A stretch of 64,000 nt of DNA, taken from NCBI RefSeq assembly GCF_900324485.2, contig NC_046648.1, positions 20,891,739-20,955,738 of the forward strand, read 5' to 3'. The DNA comes from Mastacembelus armatus (Eukaryota > Chordata > Actinopteri > Synbranchiformes > Mastacembelidae). The translations under genes were made by a program, and so were the position numbers. The notes below the pieces were generated by a model. The model searched no databases, was not told where the DNA came from, and worked only from the letters and a program-made list of their open reading frames with translations. Below, in pieces: positions 9,145 to 19,198 of the stretch (its first letter is position 1; every line of letters starts with the position of its first letter).

Positions 9145-11579
9145 TTACTTGTCTTTCAGGTCATCAATGAGATATTTCTCCTTATCCTGAAGACTTTTAT
9201 AGAAGGCGTCTTTGCAGACTTCACTAGCTTTCAAGGGACCACAGTAGAGCTCCCTAATCTTGTCCTGAGATGTAGGCAGAGCTCTGATTTGATCATAAGT
9301 TTCTTGTTGGATGACGTCTTTGTCTAGGAGCTCATCCAAAATGGGTCCAATGTTGCTCACTCTGTTAGTAAGCTCAATTCGATGCCTGTCCACAAAGTGC
9401 TTGCCTGTGGAAAGATTTGATTGAGAGTTAACATGAAGTTATAGCAGCTTGATACATTTCATTTAAAGAGAGTTTTCATTGTGAAATGTTATGTAACTTC
9501 TACTTTCTGTATTCAAAGTGTAGGTGAGTGAACATTTTTCATCCATCTCTGGGATAAACACATGAAAAGCTTTATTTTGCCCCAGTGTCAAATGTTTTTT
9601 TAACTTCTAAAAGATCATCAATGGTGATGGTTTAATTTACTACTCCTGAAGTGTTGTTCATCCAACCATGTAGTCAATTAAAAGGTTTTATAGTTAGACT
9701 GTGACCCACAGTCAGAACTCTACTAAAAGGTATTTGCTAAAAAGACTTCATATTACCAGAGTCTCTGCCTTCTGCCTTCTGACTCTCTGTTTTTTTACCA
9801 GCTGCTCCAACATGAGGTTCTGCAACTACAACAAATTTGGATAAAATTAAAACAGATGAGTGATGAATTAGACTCATTTGCATATTTCAATTGCTCCATA
9901 CATGCAACAAAATCCAGCTTTTTTTTAAAAAATGGTACTAGGACAAAACAGGAGACTAAAGTAGGTACAGGCTCTGTTGGATACAGTTTGGATCTGGATG
10001 GGCAGCAGGTAATGGATGGGTAAGTGGACTGAATTATTAAAATAATTATCTAAGGCCCAGATATAAACTTTATAGGCCCATAAGAATTACAACACTTGCT
10101 AAAATAATATGCAGTGAACACTTCATAAGTAACAAACTGCCAGCATACACCTTTAACCTTTGTGACTGTTGTAAAATAATAATTAGATTTTTTTAATACC
10201 TTCTTAAAACCTTTTGAGGAAACAGATTTTTAATTTTAGTTAACAGACGCAGATATTTTGTTCATTACATGATTATTGGTTTATTTGCTTATAGACTACT
10301 CACAAAAAGTTAAGGATATTCAACTTTCAGGTGAAATTTATGGAAAATGTAAAAAGTTCATACTACAGTGATATTATATCATAAAAGTAGCATTTAAGTA
10401 GTAGTATGCAATGGTAATTTCTTCATCTCAAACAATTTATTGAAACAAAAGCTAACAACAGTGTTGGGTATACCACAACAAAAAATGTCAATGTCTCAAT
10501 AACTTGTCAATTGTCAATTGTTAGGTGTCGTCTTGGTCTCATGATGTCAGAATGTGAACAGCATGATGAAGAGGACTGTTTAAATACGAACTGTCATTGA
10601 ACCAGAACATTTAGTGGTCGATGGTCATGGATCAGACACTTGTTGTGATTTTTGTGGTTAATCACCTTGTTAGAGAACAGCATGTTATGCAATAAGTACT
10701 GAATCATTGAACGGTTGGACATGTGCATTCAAAATTTTAGAGAAGGTCAAATTAAGTTCAGCTCTAAAGGTTATAGTGCATTTTAGGTGCATTCTGAAAT
10801 TTCACCCGAAAGTCAAATATCCCTAACTTTTTGTGAGTAGTGTATTTGTTACACTATTCATTTACAGTGTAACAATAGAAATCCATGACACATTCAGCCA
10901 GTACAGTCCAATGTGTCCCCCCTTTGGAACAGGATACATCTAAATATGTATCAAAAATAATTCAACTTTTTTCTAACAACACCAAATTAGAAAACAACTC
11001 ACTGTCACCACCAGGTTTTGGGGATGGTCCACCTGTTTCATTGACTGAAAAAAAAAAGAAGGATTCACTTTTAGATTCTCATTTTGTACAGAAAACTGTT
11101 TTATCAAACCGAAGCTGGATTGAACAGTTTACTACGTGTCAGCGAAAGTGAAAGTAAAAAAGAAATATAGGAGTTCACGTTTTTCACTTTTAGCTTCATT
11201 ACCATATAATAAATACACTAAACATGTTGCATTTAGATTAAAGTTGTATCGTTTCCCGTTGATTCATGCAGACTACAGCTTAAAGTGGCCTGATCCGGTT
11301 CAACATCAAACCTTGGCACTTACCCAGATCGTCTGCCTCCAGGTTACAGCCGATGTCCCTCAGTATCTCCTCAGCCACCCCAACAACTTTGGCCTCAGTA
11401 AAGGTAGAAACCATCACATCTGCGACCTCTAAGCAGCTTTTACCCTCCACAGCTTTGCGTCTGACACGCGGCCCTGGTCCTCTGAGGTCCATAAGATGGT
11501 GGCAGAACTTTTTAAAGTTCTCCCCTGTCAAGTCATCCAGGACATCTGCCAAAGCAGCTTTTATAGATCTAGGGGCCAT
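9145..11579 (-). CDS. pycard: PYCARD/ASC inflammasome adaptor (PYD-CARD), copy B
   Basis: Four exons (11324-11579, 11003-11044, 9799-9819, 9145-9404), all joined in phase 1, give 192 residues, close to human ASC (195). Residues 1-85 are a pyrin domain (MAPRSIKAALADVLDDL, KKFCHHLMDL, AVEGKSCLEVADVMV). Two short exons encode a Gly/Pro linker. The last exon encodes a complete CARD (KHFVDRHRIELTNRVSNI, DELLDKDVIQQETYDQI, RALPTSQDKIRELYCGPLK, ending LIDDLKDK). ASC bridges PYD-bearing sensors to CARD-bearing caspases through filament (speck) formation in the cytosol. It is the only unit in the cluster with both domains whole. It lies head to head with the PYD-FGKYK gene, 462 bp apart. Intron 2 carries a MITE. 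Being one of a local family, it could be a pycard paralogue rather than the strict orthologue. Confidence 0.85.
10294..10842. mobile_element. Tc1/mariner MITE in pycard intron
   Basis: This is a 549-bp element flanked by TA (10292-10293 and 10843-10844). Its long inverted ends are ACTACTCACAAAAAGTTAAG on the left and the inverse of CTAACTTTTTGTGAGTAGT on the right, matching with few differences over about 45 bp. There is no transposase frame. Confidence 0.8.
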
Positions 11580-12041
11580 TTCTCACCGAGAAGTCACAGA
11601 CTGTTCTTGCTTTTCAAGGCTCGCCTGCAGCCCAGCAGAAGTTCCCTAAAATGAAAGGCGGTAGAAGACGGTGTCTTCGAACGCTGTCCGGAAGTCAGTT
11701 CATTTCAGGAACTCAGTTTCCAGCCCCTTTTTTCGTACCGCTGCCTTTCACCAAAGAGAGCTGCCTAAACAATTAACAGTGAACAAGCAATATATTAATT
11801 AATTAACTGGAACAGAAGGAGATCTGAAATACGAACTCTAAAACAATACATCACTAGAAAATCAGTATTAAAGCTCCAAAATGGAGAGAAATATTGATTC
11901 CGTAGTTTCCAGTAAGCGGCGATAACGATGTGAGCATCTGCAATTCGCCATTAGAGCAAAGAAGAAGAAGAGGAGGCGGAGGAAGAAGAAGGCGCGAAAT
12001 ATAAACAGAACCAGGAACCATTTTGTTTTTGTTGGGGTGAA
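11580..12041. promoter_or_regulatory. Shared 462-bp head-to-head promoter region
   Basis: The interval between the pycard ATG (minus) and the PYD-FGKYK ATG (plus) is only 462 bp, so the two PYD genes probably share a bidirectional promoter. A TATA-like AAATATAAAC lies at about 11997-12006 for the plus gene. A purine-rich GAAGAAGAAGAGGAGGCGG tract is at about 11961-11980. No clear TATA box is seen on the minus side. Confidence 0.5.
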
Positions 12042-15000
12042 ATGGAAATGAACCGCACAACAATCAAACGTGCTCTCAAAGATGCGCTAGCGGATCTCAG
12101 TGGTGAGGGGTTGCTTGAATTTTGTGACGAGCTGCGGGACCGCAGGACGGAGCCGCGGATCACACGCAGGAGCGTGGAGGGAAAAAGTTACTTACAGATT
12201 ATAGACCTGCTGGTTTCTACCTACACCGAACAAGGAGCTCTGACGGTGGTTCTGGAGACCCTGAGGAAGATTAACTGTAACCAGTTGGCAGAGACACTGA
12301 GTGAGTTGACTGCTATTACAGATGTTCAGTAGAGACCAGGTGTGTTGGTGAATACCGTGTTCGTCTTAGGCCCACGCTAATACGTTTTAGTTTAAAAACG
12401 CATATTTTTCTCACCATTTTGACCTTCTGTTCACACCGAGACGGTGTTTTGTTTTTAGGCAACGAAAACCAAAAATCTTTTTGAAAACGCTCTCCAAAGT
12501 GGACACATTTAAAAACGCTGTTTCCAATTCTGAATACAAACTATTTGTTTTAACACGTCTCACAGTTTACATTCTCGCTCGCTCTTGCAACTTTATACTC
12601 CTGTGTCACTCGCAGCAACAACAACACCACCACACTGTCGGGCCATTTAAAAAAAAAAAAAAAAAAAACTCGGTGCTTTATCTCGACATGTTGCCGCGGC
12701 GTTTCAAAGAGCCGGGAAGTAAATACACGCCAGGCGGAAATTACGCAAGTCAGAGCGCCTTACGTTTTACGCATGCGCAGTACCGTTTCCTCGCATTTTA
12801 TGGACCTTACACTATTTGAGAAATTAATCAACAAATGACTCTAAGTGCAAAAGCAGCAAATGACTATGTGGCAAATTAGAAACTGTAACTATCTTATTAT
12901 GTTTTCTAACAGGTTCAAAGACCAAAGCCTGTGCTGATGTAAGTTACACTGCGCACAATAAAAGGGAAAAATCCTCTTTGACATGTGGCTGGTGATTACA
13001 AGTGAAACTCATACTTGTTTTGTTTTTTTCTTTTAATTTTTGTTTGTTTTTTCAGAAAGGTGACCCAGTCTTCCGTAAGACCTCAAACGGAGAGTTAGAC
13101 AGTAAACCGTCACAGGAGGCTCTAAAATACAGGGGCAGCCACCAGCCTTTAACAGCTGCTGGAGCTGGAGGCTCACCAGGGACAGCGAAGAAGCCGGAAG
13201 AGGTGGAGGCTGAAGCAAAAAAACAGGTTCTCTCTGAGTGTGGAGACCCCTGTAATGAGAGACTCGTTCTCAGCAGGTCTAAGATTCAGTTTGGCAAGTA
13301 CAAAGGTCAAACCTTCCAATGGCTGTTGGAGAATGACGTGGACTACACTGCTTATATAATCATTACACACCAGAAGGAGCGGGAGCACACAATGTGTCAG
13401 ACTCCACTGATGGCCAACAAGGTGCTACTTATAGAGGCAAAAAAAGGAAATGACCTGAGATTTTTAAGTAATTCCAGTTTCAGTCATTGTAAAACCTTTA
13501 CTTTTTCAATGTTTTATTCCTCATTGAAATAAGTTTAACTTTTTGTTTATGTGCTGGTTTATATTTCTATGTCAAAATAAATGAACTGACTGCCATGGGT
13601 GTCAATAACTTTGAAAATACCAGTAAAAAATGAAGCTTTGCACAACTTAAAGGAAGTAAGACGTGTATACACAATGATAGTTTTAACATAATGTCTTTGT
13701 GGTGTAACTGTCAACTGTGGAAATGGACAGACTATTACCACTAACCCTAAAATATTTTATTGTTGTAAGAATAGTTGTATTGTTTATGTGTGTGAATACT
13801 TTATGTGCAGGCTACCTAATCTGCATAGGCTACTAACTAAAGATAAAAAAATTTATGCCCCGTAAGCCATGAATGAATTATTTCAGTGAGGTATTTATTG
13901 AATTGTGTGGAATGAACTATAACAATCTTTTTTTTTGATTTGAAGGATTCCTTGACTCGATATGCAGTTGCTTACCCTGAGGTTTTGAAAGAAGTGAAAT
14001 CCAAAAAGAGACCCCTCCGGCCACGCCAAAAAGGCCAGGCACTTGTTGGATTCGGGAAATATAAATCAGAGACTCTGAAAGATCTCTATGAGTCAAAGGA
14101 CATGAAAATAATGAGGTAGGACAGAACTATAAGAAGTGAATAAAAGTGAATTGCAGTAGATCTTGGTGTGTCATATTACCTTAAAGGCCACCACTGTACT
14201 CTTTGTGCACAGCTATGTCAACTACCTCCGGGGAATGGAGTCAACCTGTGAACCACGGTCCAAAATGTGTGATGCTATCAAATACATTTTGCAGCGAGAC
14301 CGCAGGAAGACGACTACTAAAAGGTCGAATGCCACCTTTGGCCCCGGAGCAGCCAAGAAAAGACAAGCCAGAGGGAAACGGGCCCAAAGCACTAGAGCCC
14401 AGTACAAGGCATGTATTGTATTTTGGAAAACAGCAGTTGTAGTCAAGTAGCTTTTATTTTTCATATCAACCGTGTACAGTAAATACAGTACATAGTGAAG
14501 TGAAACAATGACTACATATATCTAACAGTTAACTAGCAGTTAATTCTTCATGACTACTAATTGTGCATAGAGTGCACTACAAGTTATTGAAGACCTCTCT
14601 GTCCTGCTCTTGGTATAGTATAAATATCTGGTAGTCCTGCTGAAAAAAAAAAAACCCTGACCTGTCAGCTGCTTTGTCCTCTAAACATGTTGACTAGTAC
14701 TAGTACTCCCTTCAGACCCACAGTTTTTCCAGACATGAAAAGCTCTTCATGACAAGTAGACCGAACTTGAGTTTAAGAAAGGTTTGCATGAAGTAATTAG
14801 ATAACTGGTGTCAAACTGCCCAATCCAGTTAACATTTAGAGAGATTTATTTCAGGTCTTTCCCTCTGGCAATTCTGAGTAACTAAATCAGATCTAACAGG
14901 GTGAGAAATTTGTTTTTCATGCCAACAACCAGGATGACTCAGATGATAAGCAGCTTTCCATGTAATATTTGTGGGTGATAACATTGATGTTGTTTACGAC

Positions 15001-15148
15001 AATGGCTGTATGCTCTCTAAGTTCAGTGTTGTTTTAATGTTACATGTTTAACATAGTTTGTGCTGGGGTCTAACATCTGTTTTGCATTTTTCTCTAATGA
15101 TGTAGCTCACTCCATTTCTTTCAGGCCCAAACAGAGGAAGGAGAATAG
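12042..15148 (+). CDS. PYD fused to two FGKYK (ExoX-C-like) repeats
   Basis: Six exons (12042-12300, 12913-12938, 13056-13421, 13946-14115, 14213-14408, 15125-15148) keep one frame for 346 residues. Residues 1-86 are an ASC-type pyrin domain (TTIKRALKDALADL, LLEFCDEL, SVEGKSYLQIIDLLVSTYTE). Residues 96-165 are a Lys/Glu-rich linker. At 174-179 comes FGKYKG followed by QTFQWLLENDVDYTAYI and a KEREHT...PLMANK segment. A second motif, VGFGKYKSETLKDLY, is at 251-265 and leads to SYVNYLRGM. A basic tail (AAKKRQARGKR) suggests nuclear or nucleic-acid contact. The FGKYKG...WLLEND pattern resembles the ExoX-like C-terminal domain (inferred by eye). The last intron uses a GC donor (AAG/GCATGT). The second ATG (12048) is an equally good start. 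Polyadenylation signals follow. The function is unknown. Confidence 0.75.
12371..12800. mobile_element. Probable MITE in first intron of PYD-FGKYK gene
   Basis: The stretch starts near GCCCACGCTAATACGTTTTAG and ends near CGTTTTACGCATGCGCAGTA. It carries AAAACGC-type repeats and a poly-A run, in a style common to fish DNA-transposon derivatives. Exact ends and target duplication were not resolved. Confidence 0.3.
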
Positions 15149-15214
15149 GACCTGGAAGAGAACTTCTCCCATCTGACCCACAAGTGACAAATCCTTTTTC
15201 TCTTTGCTTACAGA

Positions 15215-15265
15215 AATAAAATAAGAAATATATATACATTTGGATTCATCTCGGTTATCAATAAA
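15215..15265 (+). terminator. Polyadenylation signals of PYD-FGKYK gene
   Basis: Two AATAAA hexamers (15215-15220 and 15260-15265) lie about 70-120 bp after the stop codon. Confidence 0.6.
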
Positions 15266-15819
15266 GCATTAATACTTCTTTTATTGGAAAGGCTGCATTA
15301 TCAGTATGACTGTCTTTTACACTCTGCAGCAGCTTGCAAACAAGGCTCTGTCAACTAGCCTGGGTCTTGAGGAGCTATATCATGTATTAGATGCACAATG
15401 TACCTTACAACTGTATTTTCTGCTCCAACTGCCTGTTCTACCACGTTCCACTGCTGCGGAGTCTCTCCCTACTCTCCAGGTTCTCACTCAACACACCCAT
15501 CAGTAATTGCTACTTGGCCTTGAGTTTGCCATGTTAAGCTTTCAGCATATTTTTTTAAGCATGCATTGCCCAAGAGATTATTCTGGAGAAACGTGTGATT
15601 AATTTACAATTATTATTATTACACTATGTACATCATCTTAATAAAATAGTTTTAAATAGTTCAATTGACACACTATTTATTTATTAGTAATGTTATTTTG
15701 GTATGGTTGGAGCATTTCCTGAGGACACACTGTATGAAATTCTTCCTGGTAAAAGGTTACAAAAGTGCATAGACAAGTCAAATTAATTAATAATTAATCA
15801 ATTTTATCACGTCCTAGTT

Positions 15820-16155
15820 TTACAAAGACTCTTTATTGACAATGGCAAAATATAAAACCGTGTCTCCAGTCTTTGGTTTCTGCAGATTTCCATCTTGTAT
15901 GGTAATATTCCTGGGGCAGTTCCAATGTAGTGCAACAATCATCTTAAAGAAGCTCAAATGTGTTTCTCTGGGGAGAAAGAGAAGAACACAGATTTATTAT
16001 TTATATTCTATGTAATTCTTTTAATTTTCTACTATTCTTAGTGGAGTGACAGTCAACAGCCAGCCTGCAGGCAGTGACATGTTCTGAGAAGTTGCATAAT
16101 CAGTCATTGTGTTACCTTTTCCCCCTGATGATGGCTCTTGATGAACCTCTCAGCT
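15820..16155 (-). other. Downstream exons of the PYD-only gene (alternative C-terminus or 3' UTR)
   Basis: Exon 3 (16116-16155, acceptor TTAAATGTTTCAG) and a terminal exon starting at 15967 (acceptor CTTTCTCCCCAG) retain consensus splice sites. Joined directly to exon 1 they stay open: ELRGSSRAIIRGKR, then ETHLSFFKMIVALHWN and KPKTGDTVLYFAIVNKESL, with TAA at 15820-15822. A minus-strand AATAAA (15832-15837) lies inside this frame, so cleavage would probably fall just after the stop. I do not recognise the tail sequence. Confidence 0.4.
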
Positions 16156-16275
16156 CTGAAACATTTAAGAAAAATAAAGTTTGTATTACAGCTTTATTCT
16201 TTGCACACTGCTTTGCATGTTGACAAGTAAATGCAGGGGGAAAAAATCAACTCACTGTCAAAACAATCTGTGTTA

Positions 16276-17401
16276 TCAAGCCGCATCTTTAACTGTAAAA
16301 ACAAAGAGATCGATTATAAGTCAGATATGTCGATATGTCTGAGATCATGTAAAACTGTTCCCATTATGTACTTTGTACACTAGAGACCACTGTAAACTCA
16401 TTTTAAAATGTTAAATGCCCTAAACATTTCTTGATCACAGTATTTTACAAACAAAGGATGATTTCAAGCAATGCAGGTTCACTGACGATGGCTTTACCAC
16501 CTCTGTCCAAAGGTTAAAGAACTAGGACTGTTTCTTGTCTGACTACAACTCAGTGAACACTGCAGTTAAAAGTCTTGCACATAACCACCATCAAACCACA
16601 ACTTGTCATTTTCACACATCAGTTTTCATAAAGATGACAGACACTGTAACCTGTAGGCAGATGTGGTGTGAATTACTGAACTTTAGATGTGCTGGTCCAG
16701 AGCTAATAGCTAACTGTTCCTCTGCGTTTCATGTCTACTATAAACTAATGCATCATGAGAGTAGTATCAATGTTGTCATGTCACTTTAGAAGGAAAGCAA
16801 TTGATTTCTCAGTGCCAAACTATTCCTGTATTCACCTAAAAGGGAAAAATATATTACAGATACATTTTTATCTATTTTTTAAACCTGGCAACTTAATAAT
16901 TAAGTGTGAGGCAGTGCTATACACACAGGACCATAAAAAGAAATTTGTGTGAAAGTGAAAGTAAAATCCTAAAGGCACTGAATTGTTTTTCTTGTTTAAT
17001 GTATGAAACAGAACTTGTACTGAATTTGTATATGCATTGTTTACAAAGAGCCACAATAAAGACATATTCTCCTCAGCATGAAACAGAGTCGCCTCCTGTA
17101 ATTACACTGTATATTCTAATGTTGCAGTTAAACCAATAATCATCTCACCCAGCGCGTCTGCCTCCTGGTTACAGCCGATGTCCCTCAGTATCTCCTCAGC
17201 CACCCCGACGACTTTGGCCTCGGTAAAGGTAGAAACCATCACGTCTGCGATCTCTAAGCAGCTTTTACCCTCCACAGCTTTGCGTCTGATACGTGGCTCG
17301 GCCCTGCGGTCCATAAGCTGGTGGCGGAACTTGGCGAAGTTCGGGTCTGACAGATCCTCCAGTGTCTCCATTAAAATCGTTTTGATCGTTCTCCGGGGCA
17401 T
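16276..17401 (-). CDS. PYD-only protein (copy C of the pycard-like family)
   Basis: Exon 1 (17149-17401) encodes an intact ASC-type pyrin domain (MPRRTIKTILMETLEDL, FAKFRHQLMDRR, VEGKSCLEIADVMV). Exon 2 (16256-16292) begins after a TTTTTACAG acceptor and in phase 1 gives VKDAA then TGA at 16276-16278. The product is about 89 residues, the size of mammalian PYD-only inflammasome inhibitors (POPs). Two further exons downstream keep splice signals. If exon 2 is skipped, they extend the frame to about 146 residues with an unrecognised tail. In the old CARD frame the last exon reads EKHI and stops at once, so the CARD is gone. A regulatory decoy role is an inference. Confidence 0.6.
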
Positions 17402-19198
17402 GTTGTGTTTAGACAGTGACGTGAAATGTCAGTTCAGACTCAGATCAGACGTATTTCCCGCCTGATATTTGCTGTAAAAGTCAAAATACAGGTAGAGGAT
17501 TACAGGAAGCACGACAGGTTCAATGTCGCCGGAAAATGTAGGGATTTTCAGCTTCATCCATGATGAAAACAGGCGTAGGCTATGTAGGATTAAACAAATG
17601 TAGGTGGATTTTTACACTTCAAAGAAGAAACAGAAAAAAATAATCAAGGTAATATAAACACTCCCGTAACATTTCCCTCTAAGAATAAACAGCCTAGTTC
17701 GTTAGCTGCCGGAACCAGTCCACGTAGGCCTAACCTGTCTGGTATTCTTTCCTGCTAATTCACACATCTGTACGTTTTAAAGTGAATTTGTAATTTGTTA
17801 TCTTACTTTACACAGACATGTGTTTGCACGTCTGTGTAAAGTTAAATAGAGTTCAACAGACTTGAATGCCTATACTATGCCATGGGCTAAAACCATAAAT
17901 TTATGTATTTGTCCGTGTCCTCACATTGTGTCAGCTGGTACGATTGGCCAATACACTGACGACATAAAATACCATCGATCATCGATCAGTTCAAACTGAA
18001 TTGAATAACCTATTGAACTGACACATGCAAATGCAGAATGTCACATTATTGCACATTATTTTCCTAATTATAAAGTATATTGCAAATTCAGTAACGAGGC
18101 TAAAAACTTCCACACCTGCTTTCATACACAAAGTCCACATCACATTCATTAATAAAGTTTATCTTATTTTATTACGAGGCGCGTCACCGCGGTCGCCACG
18201 CTGGACACGCATGCACCTCATGCTCCATCCATCTTATGGCAAGATAATTATTAGAATCAAAGTTATGACATCCTACAATATGTTTAGGGGAAATATTCAG
18301 GCAGCAGCTACACGTTGATTTTATAAACAGCTGCATTTAACCTGAGTTTAAGTTGATTAAATGGCTCAGCACCAATAAGCTACTTTTCAGTTTAAACCAT
18401 AACATTATTCACATTCAAGTTTATTTTTGAGTTTTGCTTTTCCTTTAGTGTAGATATATCTAGATATATTTAGTAACATAAAGATAACTTAATATAACAT
18501 GTTGAGAACCAGAAATACATATTTTAATATCTTTATAATAGGCCTACTAATGAAACAAGCAACATTAGGCATGGAATAAAAATACTTGTATGGACTAAGA
18601 CTCTTCAAAAAAAAAAAAAATCTGTTATTTACATTTTATTTACACAAAACAATCATCACACAGGCTAACCCTTTCATAGTAAGATGCCTGAAATCATATG
18701 AGTGTATGCTCTTCTGATCAGCAACAGAGGTAGAAATGAGTTTTGTACTAAAAATATATAAATGCACAAAACTCTGAATATGGTTTATATAAACACCATT
18801 TACAAAATCAGTTCCTTCTTAGAACATATCAAAACATGGCAACATCTATATATTTATACTGTAGTGCTTAAAATGCCCTTGGCTTTAGTTATTTAGCCCT
18901 GAGTTTAAGGAGCTTTAGGTTTATAGGTCAGGAACTGGAAGACTTTCATTCAGGATAATGTATTATTCATGTAAAAGTAAAGTATTGTCTTTAAACCCTG
19001 ACTGCATGATGAATTTACAAGGTTTTGATTACTTTTTCCCTGAAATTCAGTATCTATAAATTACAAGAACATCACCCCATGAAGATACTGCACTTCAGTC
19101 AGGGCTTAAAAAGGAAGTGTTCACTTTGTAGACTGTAGTACTCTGTTGAAATGTGCTCTCTGTTAATCAGCAGCACCAAGTGTCCAGGCACCTGCTCT
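17402..19198. other. Intergenic: PYD-only promoter and etv2 3' side
   Basis: No gene is seen. The first part is upstream of the PYD-only gene. A 13-bp inverted repeat ACTTTACACAGAC / GTCTGTGTAAAGT lies at about 17805-17842 and could form a hairpin. The part from about 18.6 kb on is likely etv2 3' UTR; a minus-strand AATAAA within an AT-rich stretch near 18636 is a possible poly(A) signal. Confidence 0.4.

Larger units (their letters stand above)
7900..11650. repeat. Tandem duplication, copy B of pycard-like unit
   Basis: This is the counterpart of 3580-5110. It is enlarged by a mini-Tc1 element, a solo LTR (8563-8852) and a 549-bp Tc1/mariner MITE (10294-10842), none of which is in copy A. 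The duplication therefore appears older than these insertions, or the insertions were lost from copy A. Confidence 0.7.

Noticed and set aside
13422-13532. Extension of the PYD-FGKYK exon 3 frame past 13421
   Set aside because: The AAG/GTGCTA donor joins exon 4 in the correct phase (PLMANK then DSLTRY), so the extension is intronic.
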